Source: Carallia brachiata
Lineage: Eukaryota > Streptophyta > Magnoliopsida > Malpighiales > Rhizophoraceae
Assembly (NCBI GenBank): GCA_021464245.1
Contig: JADCRB010000019.1
Span: 2,451,167-2,515,166 of the forward strand
Length of the DNA stretch: 64,000 nucleotides
Direction of reading: 5' to 3'
Part shown: piece by piece, positions 36,612 to 47,299 of the stretch
Layout of the letters: every line of letters begins with the position of its first letter
Numbering within the stretch: the stretch's first letter is position 1
Position numbers and translations under genes: made by a program
Notes under the pieces: generated by a model
Seen by the model: only the letters and a program-made list of their open reading frames with translations
Databases searched by the model: none
Told to the model about the DNA's origin: nothing

Positions 36612-37870
36612 CTGACCAAGTCTAGCATTAGGAAACTTGGCTCGCACAGTGTCTTGGATCTCCTTCCCAAGAGGCGCTGCTCCAGATTTCAGCAGCCTTA
36701 CCGAAGATAAATCATACTTTTCTGTTTCTGAAGATCTGGCAATGGCCAAAACTATTGGCGGCACGATGGGCGCAACCGTCACCTTATATCTTTGCATCAA
36801 CTCCAGCAACTTGCCAATCTCAAACTTTGGCATCAACAGAATTGCCGCCCCAACTCGCAGCCCGCAGAGCATGATCGAGTTCAGCGCGTAGATATGGAAC
36901 ATGGGGAGCACGCACAGGATCACATCTTCCTTGTGCATATACAAATTCGGATTGTCACCATCAACCTGCTGCGCCACGCTGGTGACCAGCCCCTTGTGCG
37001 TTAGCATCACCCCTTTGGGAAGCCCCGTCGTCCCGGACGAGTAGAACAGCGCCACCACGTCGTCCGCTGAGGAGCATCAGAAAATCCGTCGTCGTCCTCT
37101 CTGCTGCTCCGCCGCTGTCAGCTGGGAAAATTGCAAGCAGCTGTCATCTGGGGCAGAGTCGATGCACATGATTTTCGGCTTAACACCGTCTTCTTCTTGA
37201 TCATAATTATCATATAGCGCGAGATGCTTGACTTTCTCGTAATAACAAGCCTGCGTGATTATAAGCTTGGCGTTCGAGCTTTTAGCCTGCTTCGAAATTT
37301 CTGCAGGCGTGAAGAATGGATTGGCGGCAGTGGCAATGGCGCCGCGGTACGATGCGCCGAGAAAGGAAAGAACGAACTCGGGGCAATTTGGCAGCAAAGC
37401 ATAATGACTTCGCCATGCTGATGCCAAGCTTGTTGAGGCCGGAGGCGACCTGCGAGCTGTGAGCTGGACCTCTGCATAAGTATAGACCTCGCCGGTCGAT
37501 CCATTGATCAGGCAAGGCTGAGATGCGTATTGGGAAATGTTGTCAAGATGTAGGAATGTAAAGGGAGTGTTTTGGGAATGTAAATATCGGGCAGCTTGGA
37601 GCGATATATGATTTCCTTTGATGCTTCTTGTTGTTGCTTCTTCTGGGGCTCCATTTTTGAGACTCTTTGTGGCCTAGCAAGCAAAATCTCCAAATTTCTT
37701 TTTGAAGGGAAGAACCCAGGCGAGAGGGATGTATGTTGGGGAGTTTATTATTGATTATTATTGCAGGCATGGAAATGGTGGTAGGAAAATTGTCGGCAAA
37801 TGAGAATGATATAGAACCAGGATGTTTGGCTCAGATGCCAATATTCGTCAAATAATAAAAAAAAACTTTG

Positions 37871-37880
37871 TGGTTGGTGG
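37871..37880 (-). promoter_or_regulatory. AC-element-like motif upstream of 4CL
   Basis: The minus strand reads CCACCAACCA, which contains ACCAACC, the MYB-bound AC element common in phenylpropanoid promoters. It is about 220 bp upstream of the 4CL start. A CCTTATAAGG that could serve as TATA is at about 37897-37906, which would put the AC motif downstream of it, so the functional reading is weak. Confidence 0.25.
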
Positions 37881-38328
37881 AAGGATAACTGGAACCTTAT
37901 AAGGCAATTATTTGAGGGACCAAAACAAGATAAAATATTTATGGCTACAAGAGAAAAGGACATGATTTGGTAAATTGGTAATTATAATTGTTAGTTGTAG
38001 TTTTTATATTATTTTGTATATAATAATTAATAATTATAATTAAATAAAATGAACATGTGTTTAACACATTTTCAAACCATGCCTATTTTATGTGTTTTTT
38101 AGAGAAAAAAAATGACGGGAGGGGTTATTGTGTAACTTAGGGTTATTTTTTTTTTGGAAAATAATTATTTTTATAAAATATTTATAAAAAAATATTTACA
38201 ATAAAATTAATAATTTTTTATTATCACTCATTTCAAGTACACTTTATGTTTATTTTTTAAAAATATCTTCAATTCAAAAAAATCGTAAGATTTTTTTTCT
38301 GACAATCTCAAAAAATTTTTCAAATTTT

Positions 38329-38634
38329 TCATAAATTTTTGTTGTGAAATATTTTATATGAAATAAATATAAAAAAATAAAAAAATAATTTATAAAAAAT
38401 ATTATACCGTAAAGAAACATACCTTTCGATGATTTGTGTTTGTGTTTGGTGAGTTGTGACTTGAATTGATGGGGCAGCTTGGGTTGGTGGGAAAACGCCA
38501 CTATCGGATGGTGGTGGTGCAGCCGTGGAGGGGTTGTGGTGGGTCCGGTGTTTGGTCATGAAAATAGCAAGTTGACTTGCTTGCCATTGGTTTTTCTGCC
38601 TTTTCCAATCCACTTGCTCTTTCACCAACCACAA
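38329..38634 (-). other. Unrecognised open frame upstream of 4CL
   Basis: A Thr/Pro/Gln/His-rich frame (for example HHNPSTAAPPPSDSG) ends near a possible donor (GAAAG|GTATGT). I recognise no domain. It may be an unlinked exon or chance coding in a locally GC-richer patch. Confidence 0.15.
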
Positions 38635-38789
38635 AAATTATTTTTGTTTTCCATTTCTTTTACTCCTATCAATTCTGCTCCTCACCGACTTTGATTGTAA
38701 GCCGCTGGCCAGGTCTGTTTCTTAGGGGACTCCTGGCCCAATTGATTTGTATGGGCACGTATTATGCAGAAAATTTGTCAGTATAATTT

Positions 38790-39990
38790 ATAAGGGCATC
38801 ACATGAGTATGTATAAAATATTATCATATTGTAATTATATTATAATATAATTAATATATTTTATATGATAATATTAATAAAATATAATTTAAAAAAATAA
38901 TTTTATTTTTTATTATATATTTTATTATTACAATTATATTAGATATGCTAATTACTATAATATAATAATTTTATAAAAAAGGTTGTATACCCATTAACTT
39001 TTCCTCATTGGGTTGTAAAAAGCACAGACACCATGATACGAAGAGCTGAGGCCCACTAATTTTGAAAAAACAAAGATACATTACGTGAAAAACTTTGATT
39101 TTGGATCTCATTTGTACTTTTATGTCTTAATTACTCAATACATTTATTATGTGATTCTTGTATATTATTATTATTATTATTATTATTATTCAATATTTTA
39201 AAAAAAATGTTAACAAAGTCCAACAAAATATTATTGTTTGTTCAGCATTTATTTATCATATTGTTCATAAATGTAAATAGACAATGTAAACTTTCACATA
39301 CAAGCCTAAATAGAAATTTTTAGTTAGGCTTAATTTTTACCGTCAAAATTACAACAATACATCATATGTATTTATAACGTGTCATATACATATTTGTAAC
39401 ATGCCCCATTTTTTAAAGTTTTGTTTTATGGATCAGTTTTTTATTTCAGACCTGTGTTCACATTGTGTATGACATTTGTCTACGGTAGACTTGTTGGTAC
39501 GACAGAAATCTTGTCCCTATCTTGTCCGCATATGGCCAGACATTTTTTTAACCGATAGTTGGCCGCACCAAATTGACACCAATTCAAAGGAGTCTAAATA
39601 CATGGTGGTATAACTTCAAATTTGGGTCACCTAGGAAAAGTTTAATTTTAGATTAATGCCTTTAAAAAATCCAATCAAAGTCAATTTCATTAAAATATTC
39701 AGAAATAAGTTAGTAACTTGAATTTTATTAAAATTATTATGATGTGGTAATGTAGCATTGACATGACATGTTTAGTAGTAAATTATGTCAGATGAGTTTG
39801 TTTACGTATCAAATTATTTTATTCATGTGTTTTTGGTAGGTTAGATAAAGTTCACAATTAGGTCCATCAACTGAAGGACACCTCTTAACTATCCTACAAG
39901 TTAAAAAAATTCATGCCATTGGCATGGACTGATAGAGATGAAAAAAAAAACCCTAGTAATATTTTTAACATTCATTAAAATGTAAAATAT
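38790..39990. other. Gene-free stretch
   Basis: Very AT-rich DNA with a (TTA)n run at about 39169-39190. No gene seen. Confidence 0.6.
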
Positions 39991-40009
39991 GTATTGCCAT
40001 AAACAATTT

Positions 40010-40400
40010 CTTCTGTCCCTAAGTGTACCAAAATACACTATTTACCTAAATCCAATTACTTTCAAGCACATTCAGTCTAAAATACTCATGAAAACAAATG
40101 TTAACTACTTCCCAAAGGACAAGCCTTTCAGTAACATTCTTGAAAACTTTCTTGGCTGCAACATAGTCAATGTGAATGTGGATGGGGAGCTTCGATTGGC
40201 CCAACACAAATTAGCTAGCAATGAGTTCACTGCTAAATCACTGGGAGAGGACTTCACCGTCGCATTAAGGGAAGAAGTAAGTCACTGCCTCTTATAAAGT
40301 CGTTTGAGGCAACGGAAAAAGTGGTGGACTTGCAGAAATTGCTTAAAATGTTATTAGAGCTTATTACTTCAATCTCTATCAATCCTTATTAATTAGACTC
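40010..40400 (+). pseudogene. CYP94-like cytochrome P450 relic
   Basis: The plus strand reads NPITFKHIQSKILMKTN, NYFPKDKPFSNILENFLGC, NVDGELRLAQHKLASNEF and TAKSL, matching the N-terminal third of CYP94-type fatty-acid omega-hydroxylases (family pattern YPKGKPF..ILGDFLG.GIFNVDG...W..QR..AS.EF..KSL). A stop follows at about 40297, and a downstream segment with KVVDLQKLLK fits the next conserved block, LDLQDVL. No haem-binding Cys region is visible nearby. It is a short gene fragment, not a functional gene. Confidence 0.7.
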
Positions 40401-40447
40401 TTTTTTAACTTATAGGATAGGACATCCAATTGTGAATTTTCTTTAAA

Positions 40448-40540
40448 TTACTGACTCAATTTAAAACTTTATTTAAAGTTACAGACTCAATTTAAAACGT
40501 TATTTAAAATTATTGAGTCAATTTAAAACTTTATCTAAAC
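40448..40540. repeat. 31-bp tandem repeat, three copies
   Basis: The unit TTACTGACTCAATTTAAAAC (first 20 bases) repeats three times with period 31 and few substitutions (40448, 40479, 40510). Confidence 0.85.
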
Positions 40541-40940
40541 TATCAAACACGTCGGTATGATAGTCTGACACGTTGCAAACTCATTTGACGTGGCTTGCCT
40601 AGTAATATGCCACGTTAGCACATAATAGTAGTTATAATGAAATTGAAGTTACTAACCTAATTATGTACTTTTTTTTTACGGAATTGACCTCACCTGAACT
40701 TTTTTTTTTAAGTTATTGACCAAAAATTAAATATTTTCAAAGCTAATGACTTAAATTTGAACTTTTTTTAATACATAGTCATGTCAAAAATAATACACAA
40801 AGTTGACATATTATAAACAACCACTTTTGTTCTGCAATCAAACATTTTTTTTAGTAATAAAAAAAATGAAAAAATAATTTCACTTTTTATTAATAACAAA
40901 AAAATCTATTAAAAAATAAATTAATTGTAATATGTAGATT

Positions 40941-41195
40941 ATGCAACCCTATTTTAAAAGAGGATGTATCGTTTCCGAACTCCCAATCATGAATCAGCAC
41001 CGTTCACAGATGCGCGTTGAATTCCATTACATCCCACGTGCTTTTAGTGAAATCCACAGATATAAGATAAAGCATGTGATTGGGATGTACATCTATACTT
41101 TTAGAGCTCCAATGTTATATATGCCACGTGTTGAGGAACATATGGCAACTTTTATCATATCAGATACTAATGGACCATTCTGTCAAAAAAAATAA
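40941..41195 (+). other. Unrecognised open frame
   Basis: An 84-codon frame (begins MQPYFKRGCIVSELP) with no domain I can name. It overlaps a poly-A-bearing micro-insertion at its 3' end, so it is probably not a gene. Confidence 0.12.
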
Positions 41196-41221
41196 AAAAC
41201 CAAAAGATACTAATGGACCAT
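41162..41221 (+). mobile_element. Minute retroposon-like insertion with 17-bp target-site duplication
   Basis: AGATACTAATGGACCAT occurs at 41162-41178 and 41205-41221, flanking only 26 bp that consist of TCTGTC and an A-rich tail. This is what an extremely 5'-truncated target-primed insertion would leave. Confidence 0.55.
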
Positions 41222-41702
41222 AGGATCATACCAGGTCCTCCAAGCAATGAACAAAAGACTCAGGTACATACATAGAAACGGATCTATAAACGAACAATTA
41301 TAACAAGAGTTTCATCACATATGCTGAGAAAACTATTTAAAACAAGTATTTATAATGTAATAAATAAGAAAATTTTTATAATTATATTTATAAAATGTGT
41401 AATAAAAAAATTATTATTTTTCCCGTTTTATAATTTATCATTATTATTATTATATAAATTACAAAAATTATTACATTACGGCCACTTTTTCAAGGCAATA
41501 CTAATTAAGAGATATATATATTTATCCTTAAAACAATTATAGCTATCACGTTTTAAAAAAAAAGGCATACTAATAAATTATGACTGATTAATAAATATGT
41601 AACAAACCATGTCAGTTTACTTTGTATCACGTACTGATCTATATGAAAAGTTATCATTGACAAATTCATTACGCAGAATTTCTTCAATCAAAATGATCGC
41701 AC

Positions 41703-42550
41703 AGTGGAGGGCTAAGAGAGGAAGAAGAGGAAAGGGGGTTTCCCATTCCTCTCTATCATGCGCCACGTTTTGCTAACGTGCGCCGAGAGGTTTTGGGGGC
41801 TCTCTGGTACGACTCGCCTGTTTGGTGGGTCTGTGTGGCCCTTTGTGCCCCTTGGTGGGCTGTTTTCTGGTCTCCGATCATGTGATTGTTGGGGTGAGGG
41901 GTTATCTCGACTATTTGGTGGTGTATTTGCTTGTGAGTTACTGTGGTGATTCTCGGTTGCTGATCTTGGGTCCCCCGCTCCCCCGCCTCCTTTGGGATTC
42001 GGGTGTGGGGGTGAGGGGCCCTGCCCTTTTGATGGTTGCTGGCCTATGTACAATACTTCAGATGATGGTTGGTTTTGCTTTAGTTTTTGGGCACTCCGTC
42101 TGTTGCATGGAAGGTCTTGGTGGCGGATCTGCCGGTATGCTCCCATATGTAGCCGTGATGATTGGCGTGCTTGGTTCCTTCAGCTAGATGCTGTGGCGGC
42201 TGGGGTTTTCTTCGGTTGCTGATTATAGTGGTGCTGGAGCCGTTTTCTTCCTGGTGCTAGGCTGTTGCCTGCTTGCCGCCGCCTGCTTGGGTGGCAATGA
42301 AACCCGGGTGTTAGGGTTAGCTGTAGGCCTTTGGGCCTATCTGGGTTAGGTCGCTGCTTGGGGTGATGGGCGGTTTGTTGGAGTGCTTGGGCTTTTCTGT
42401 TTGGGTCATTGTCCTTTTGCGGGCTGAGCCTTTTAGTTTATAGTGTATGTATTTGGGCTTTTAGTCTGCATGCTGGAGCATATTGCTCTTATGTTGTGTA
42501 CTTATGTTGCAATTAAATGATATATTTCCTTTTTGGTCAAAAACAAAAAG
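41703..42550 (+). mobile_element. Probable 5'-truncated LINE (3' UTR)
   Basis: An abruptly G/T- and GC-rich segment without conserved coding stands out from AT-rich flanks. It ends TTGCAATTAAATGATAT followed by a TTTTTGGTC and an A-rich tail (42536-42555), as plant L1-type LINE 3' ends do. I could not find a target-site duplication. Long open frames on both strands here are low-complexity by-products of the base composition. Confidence 0.45.
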
Positions 42551-42554
42551 AAAA

Positions 42555-42630
42555 AGACCCTATGTTTATGATATCTCATTTTTTTTCCTTGAAGACCCTA
42601 TGATTATGATGTCTCGTTTTTTTTCATTGC
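42555..42630. repeat. 38-bp tandem duplication
   Basis: AGACCCTATG.TTATGAT.TC followed by TC(A/G)TTTTTTTTC occurs twice in tandem (starts 42555 and 42593). Confidence 0.85.
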
Positions 42631-43489
42631 TTTACATCTCAAATGGTTTTCTCTGCCAATAAACTGTTATCCTATTTTCTTTTTCTTCTCCAATTGGATA
42701 GGGTCAATTATCATCGATGACCTGATCTAAGTACGAACAGTCCAAGAAAAGGGATATAAATTGTCGTACCTGAGATTCATTTTAGGAAAGATTTGGTTGC
42801 CTTATTTAAGTAACTTAAATTTAAAATAACTGTAAAGTAAGATAAATTATTCAACAATTGAATTTATAAAAAAATATATATTTCAGATGAGACTATATAA
42901 ATACTTGTTACTATTTATATGAAACCACCAAGTATTATTCTTCATTTTATTACATGAATTTTAGTACCTGTCATTTTCAATTAAATCAAATTAAACATAA
43001 CATATGTAATCTTTCAAATAATTTTATGAGCTTGGTTAAATGAACAATAACAACAAATTTTAACTTTGTCAACATGATGTTAGACACAATAATTTTTTGA
43101 AAAAAAAAATTAAGTATTTTATCCAAAATTACATGATGTGCATTATGACCAACAAAAATATGTACCCAAAATTGGGATAAGCAAAATAATAGTCTAATAT
43201 GTTTTGTGTTTTTCAATTAAATCCTATCTGTTTAGGTGTATTTAATTGAGTTCTAAACATTAATAAATTCATTTAAATTGAGTTTACTTTTAGATGAAAA
43301 TAGCTTTGGTTGTTATGTGCAGTTGTTGACCTCATTTAAAAATTATATAAAAAAATACACCTTAAAAAAATAAAAATTAGTGAAAAATAAAAATATGTAT
43401 ACAATAATTATATTAAAATATAATACATTAAAAAATATATCTCAAAAAATATAAATCCAAAAAACACTCACTTTAGTGCTCATTCCTTC

Positions 43490-44048
43490 TCCTTCTCCTC
43501 TATTGCTACTGCCACCGCCACCCACTAGGCTTTAAAAATAGCCATAGATTCTATTGTCCTCGTCATCAACAACTGCTCTCACCATATTGATCACCGAAGT
43601 TCGTACAAAATCACCTCTTCTTTAATCTTACTTGTATTTTAAAGGCTACTCTCCAGTTAACAGCTTCAATATCACCATGCCAAAAGTGTACATGTTCGAT
43701 TTCTACTCACAATTCAGTGACTAGGAACTCTAGTGATATGTATCCTCTTATGACTTCAAATTGCAATGCTTTGCTACCAAATCTGATTAATTGATTTGAT
43801 TATTCCTCTACTGCTGACAACGAGTCTTCCTCTTCATTCTCCATAATCGAGCTCTTCCTCTTCGTCTCATTTCCTTCCACTACTTCTTCGCAAAGGTGAG
43901 TGGTACCAAAGTGATAGATCATAGCATTCAGTGAAGTCTTTGTCACGATGATGCTACTGCTCTTGATTTAATTGTGGGCAAGGCTCAAATTGAGGCAAGT
44001 TTTGATGTCAAAGTAATCGAGTGCATTTGTGAGGTCAATTGCAATCTG
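43490..44048 (-). pseudogene. Receptor-like kinase relic (kinase domain fragment)
   Basis: After an acceptor AATGCAG the minus strand reads IAIDLTNALDYF, then IKSSSIIV (kinase HxDIKSSNILL block with the catalytic Asp region lost). Further down is GYISLEFLVTE, then VHFWHGDIEAVNW, matching GYMAPEYL..G...DVYSFG...LEL. The pattern, including the Asn-Ala-Leu-Asp-Tyr block, is closest to LysM-type receptor kinases as I recall them. Stops and missing residues make it non-functional. Confidence 0.5.
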
Positions 44049-44889
44049 CATTCATGAAATTCACAAGCTGATTTGTTTAATTCAGACTACATTCTCCATA
44101 AAAATCAAACAAAAATTCGACCATAATTATCGTTTTCTATTTGCTACTTGATGTTGGAATTATCAAACAATTACAAACTTGAGTTCTAAAGTAGTATTAG
44201 ATCATAAGGCATAATTGGCCAGTATGCACCCTAACAAGCAAACCATATAATCATAAGCAATTATCATAAAAGAACATGAGAATTCAAATTAAAGAATTAT
44301 ATTACATATAAAAACAATAAGCCTCACAAAGCTTCCACTAATAGCTTCAATCCTTATAACCAAAAGTAAAAAACCTAGCCTTGCAAATCATAAAAGTGTG
44401 CACAAGAAAGAGAGAAAAGAAAGGTCTACCACCATCTTCTAAACTCCTTATATCTATTTATAGCTATAAAGGACAATAAAAATTGTGTAATTAGGGTTAC
44501 ATACTTCCTCGTTTAGATTGGAGAACAACTCCTAAACAAACTAGGGGAACTTTACAGTTTTATGAGTTAGATTAAAGAAACTAGTTCAAAGCCCAATTCT
44601 ATTTTAGATTTCCACAAATAAGCAAATTTCATAAAGCTCAAGACGTCTACTTTAATTCTTATAAAGGCCTTAATTCCTCAAATCCATCCAACATTTGTAA
44701 TGTGAAATTCCCAAATATCTTTCAGTAGTCAGATATGCTCAAAACAACATCTTTAAACTTCTAAGTTACTCCAATCTATTCAATCTCCTCCTCAAACATA
44801 AAATCAACTCTAATAAGCATATTTAGGAAGAAAATATACCAAAAAGTTTAAATATAAGAGAAAAAACATAATACGCATAGCATACTTAT
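44049..44889. other. Gene-free stretch
   Basis: AT-rich DNA between the kinase relic and the Athila-like fragment. It could include upstream intron of the former or 3' sequence of the latter. Nothing is recognised. Confidence 0.5.
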
Positions 44890-45990
44890 CAGTTTGCTTG
44901 GGAAAAGACGAAGCTTGGAGTTGAAAAGCAACACTTTTTGTCCTACCTTGAATTCTCTCATTTGGAAGTACTAATCATGCCAAGCTTTGGTCTTCTCTTT
45001 ATAAATACGAGCATTAACATATGAATCTCTTTAGATTTCCTTAAGCCTGTTAATTTGGAGAAGCCTTTTTTCTTTAATTGACTTCAAATCAAAGTTCAAT
45101 GACTTGATCGACCATTAAATTTTATGCTCCAACTCTATTGCCAAATGACTGTTTGTCAAAGACCAACCAATAAGGAGACATGTCAAGAAGTTTCTTAAAA
45201 GCCATTCTATATGCCCATAGAGAATCTTTCCTAGAAGAATTAACAGTCTTCTTTAGGATAGATTTAATCTCCTTATTTCACATTTCAACTTGACTACTTG
45301 TATGTGAATGATAGCGAGTGCTTGTCTTGAATCGACTCCCTTATTTGTGCAAGAGATTTTCAAAATCCTTATTCTTGAAGTTGACTCCACTATCACTAAT
45401 GATCACTCTTGGCACCCCAGAATGTTTTTTTCTTTATAAATTCGATCGCCACCTTGGTTGTGTTGTTAGGTAATGCCACCCGCCTCAACCCGCCTGGGGA
45501 CATAATCCAAGACCACTAATATGTAAAGGTTTCCATGAATTGGTGAGAATGGTCCTATGAAGTACAAAACTCATACATCAAATAGTTCCACCTTTTGCAT
45601 ACTCAACAAAGGCATCTCCTGTCACTTTCTTATATTTTTTGTTCTTTGGCAACAATCACAAGCTACAACAAATCTCCTCTCGTCCTTGAAAAGTGTGGGA
45701 TAGAAAAATCCCGACTGAAGCACTTTAGCTACCATCTTTTCTGCTCCAAAATAGCCTTGACAGGGTAGAAAGTGACAGTAAGTGAGAATGTTACTCATCT
45801 CCTCTTCCAGTACACATATCATAATGATGTCATCAGCACAAATATTGAAGAGTAATGGATCCTTCCAAATATAATGCTTAACTTCAAACAAAAATCTATT
45901 CTTTTGATGATGAGACAGATTAGAAGAAAGAATGCTACTAGCTAAATGGTTCACATAGTCGGCATGTCAAGGAGCCTGATCCTTAATTAA
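44890..45990 (-). pseudogene. Athila-like Ty3/gypsy RNase H end and integrase fragment
   Basis: The minus strand first reads HADYVNHLASSIL and HHQKNRFLFEVKHYIW, then the H2C2 zinc-binding core HFLPCQGYFGAEK ... CDCCQRT (45954-45640). The integrase core follows, in shifting frames: PRVIISDSGVNFKN, SQVEM, KSILKKTVN, WAYRMAFK and SPYWLVF. These blocks match Athila-type elements. No LTR, PBS or gag is seen, so this is an internal fragment. Confidence 0.75.
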
Positions 45991-45999
45991 CCACAAGTG

Positions 46000-47299
46000 C
46001 TCATTCAAAAAATGGTTATTTGTGGGCCTATTTTCAAGTATTTTTGTGGGATCCAGTCATATTTTTGATTAACTATATGGAAAGTATTTTTGGCACTTTA
46101 AACCAAATATTATGATATTTTTGTGATTAATCTAACATTCACTAATATTTTGACAAACAATGTATACTATTACCACACTTAACACTTAGTTATTTTTTAT
46201 TAATTTTAAAATTTATGGTGCTAAACATAAATATACCCTAATTAGTACAAAAAGTAACTTACCCTTTTAAAGCTCACTAAGGGTATGTGTTTGTTTGCTG
46301 AAAAAAATGAAATTTTGGAGCATCATTTGCTAAGAATAATGAAATTTTGGAATTTTCATTTTTTATTCCAGTATTTGGTTGTAGTGCTGAAAATATCATT
46401 TTTGTTTGGTGAATTTTGTAAATGAAATACTGAAATTTAAACTTTTGTAAAATTTCTTTTTTTCTTTTTTTTTTCTCTTTATTTATCTCTTTACTCTCTC
46501 TCTCTCTCTCTCTTCAAAATTCTCTCTCTCTGTCTGTCTCTCTCTCTCTCTCTCTCTTTAACATAACATTTACAATCAACGCCAAATTGCAAAGAAGAAA
46601 CTCATCAACATCATAAACAGAAAATCTAGGAATTGAAATTTTTGAGAGTCAACTTTTTTTTCTTTTGATGCCCAAAATTAAATCAACATGTCAAACCTGG
46701 CATTGGGAAAACAAAGAACAAAGAAAAGAAATAATTCCTTTTAGTGTACCAAAAAAAAGAAAGAAAAGAAAATTTTATATCATCACAAATGAAGAAGACT
46801 TGTAAAAAATAAAAGAACCAAGATCAAAAGAGAAATAAACACAAAGGACTAAAATTCTTATCTAACACAGACCCATAATATTTCTGGGAGAATTCTTCTG
46901 ACATGGGTATGCATCAAAGGCTGAGAAAGAGTGGAGAAAGTGAGGTGGCGACAATTGCAACTTTTTTTTCTTTTAATGGGTAAAGAGAAACAGAGAGACT
47001 GGTAAAAGGAGGTGAAGAAGAGAAAAATAAGTGACAGAAATTGGATTTAGGTTTGGGTTAACCAAAATTTTAAAGGATTTGAGTGTTGGAAGATTTGTAT
47101 GACTTCAAGCTCGTCCTTTGTTCTCGTCTGTTGGTACGATTGTTCTTCTTTCCCTTTTTTTTTTTTTTTTAGTTTTGCCTTGCAGAAATTGACGTCGATT
47201 GTCCTTTGTTCCGCTCGTTTTGAGCGGACGTCGATTTCCCTAAAAGTGGTGTTATTTGCCCTCTGACTGGAATTCAATTATCCTATTTCAGACTTCCTT
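46000..47299. other. Gene-free stretch
   Basis: AT-rich DNA with repeated AATGAAATTTTGGA motifs (46307-46360) and a CT microsatellite. No gene recognised. Confidence 0.55.
46493..46558. repeat. (CT)n microsatellite, interrupted
   Basis: CT dinucleotide runs interrupted once by TTCAAAATT and once by GTCTGT. Confidence 0.9.

Larger units (their letters stand above)
31961..37654 (-). pseudogene. 4CL: 4-coumarate:CoA ligase (class I-like), 5 exons, multiple frame lesions
   Basis: The enzyme would activate hydroxycinnamates to CoA thioesters at the phenylpropanoid branch point. Exons (minus): 37654-36612, 33983-33785, 33036-32819, 32692-32590, 32080-31961, with good splice sites and matching phases. 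Conserved parts: AMP-binding box [50 protein letters not shown], box [21 protein letters not shown], and PKAPSGKIL with the catalytic Lys. The length would be about 560 codons. Lesions: single-base losses near 37545, 37450, 37416 and 37397; an in-frame TGA at 37077-37079; and a 4-bp ATAC duplication at 32972-32979 in exon 3. The four losses cycle through all three frames and restore phase exactly. This may be a recent pseudogene, or part of it may be sequence error. The start is the Met before EPQKKQQQEASKEIIYRS; an upstream in-frame Met at 37693 is possible. Confidence 0.85.

Noticed and set aside
41712..42187. Long open frames on both strands
   Set aside because: They arise from the GC-rich composition of a probable LINE 3' UTR; the Pro/Ser/Asn-rich minus-strand product and the hydrophobic plus-strand product match nothing I know.
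46284..46460. GGGTATGTGTTTGTTTGC resembling a PIF-type terminus
   Set aside because: No matching inverted end was found to the right within 1 kb.
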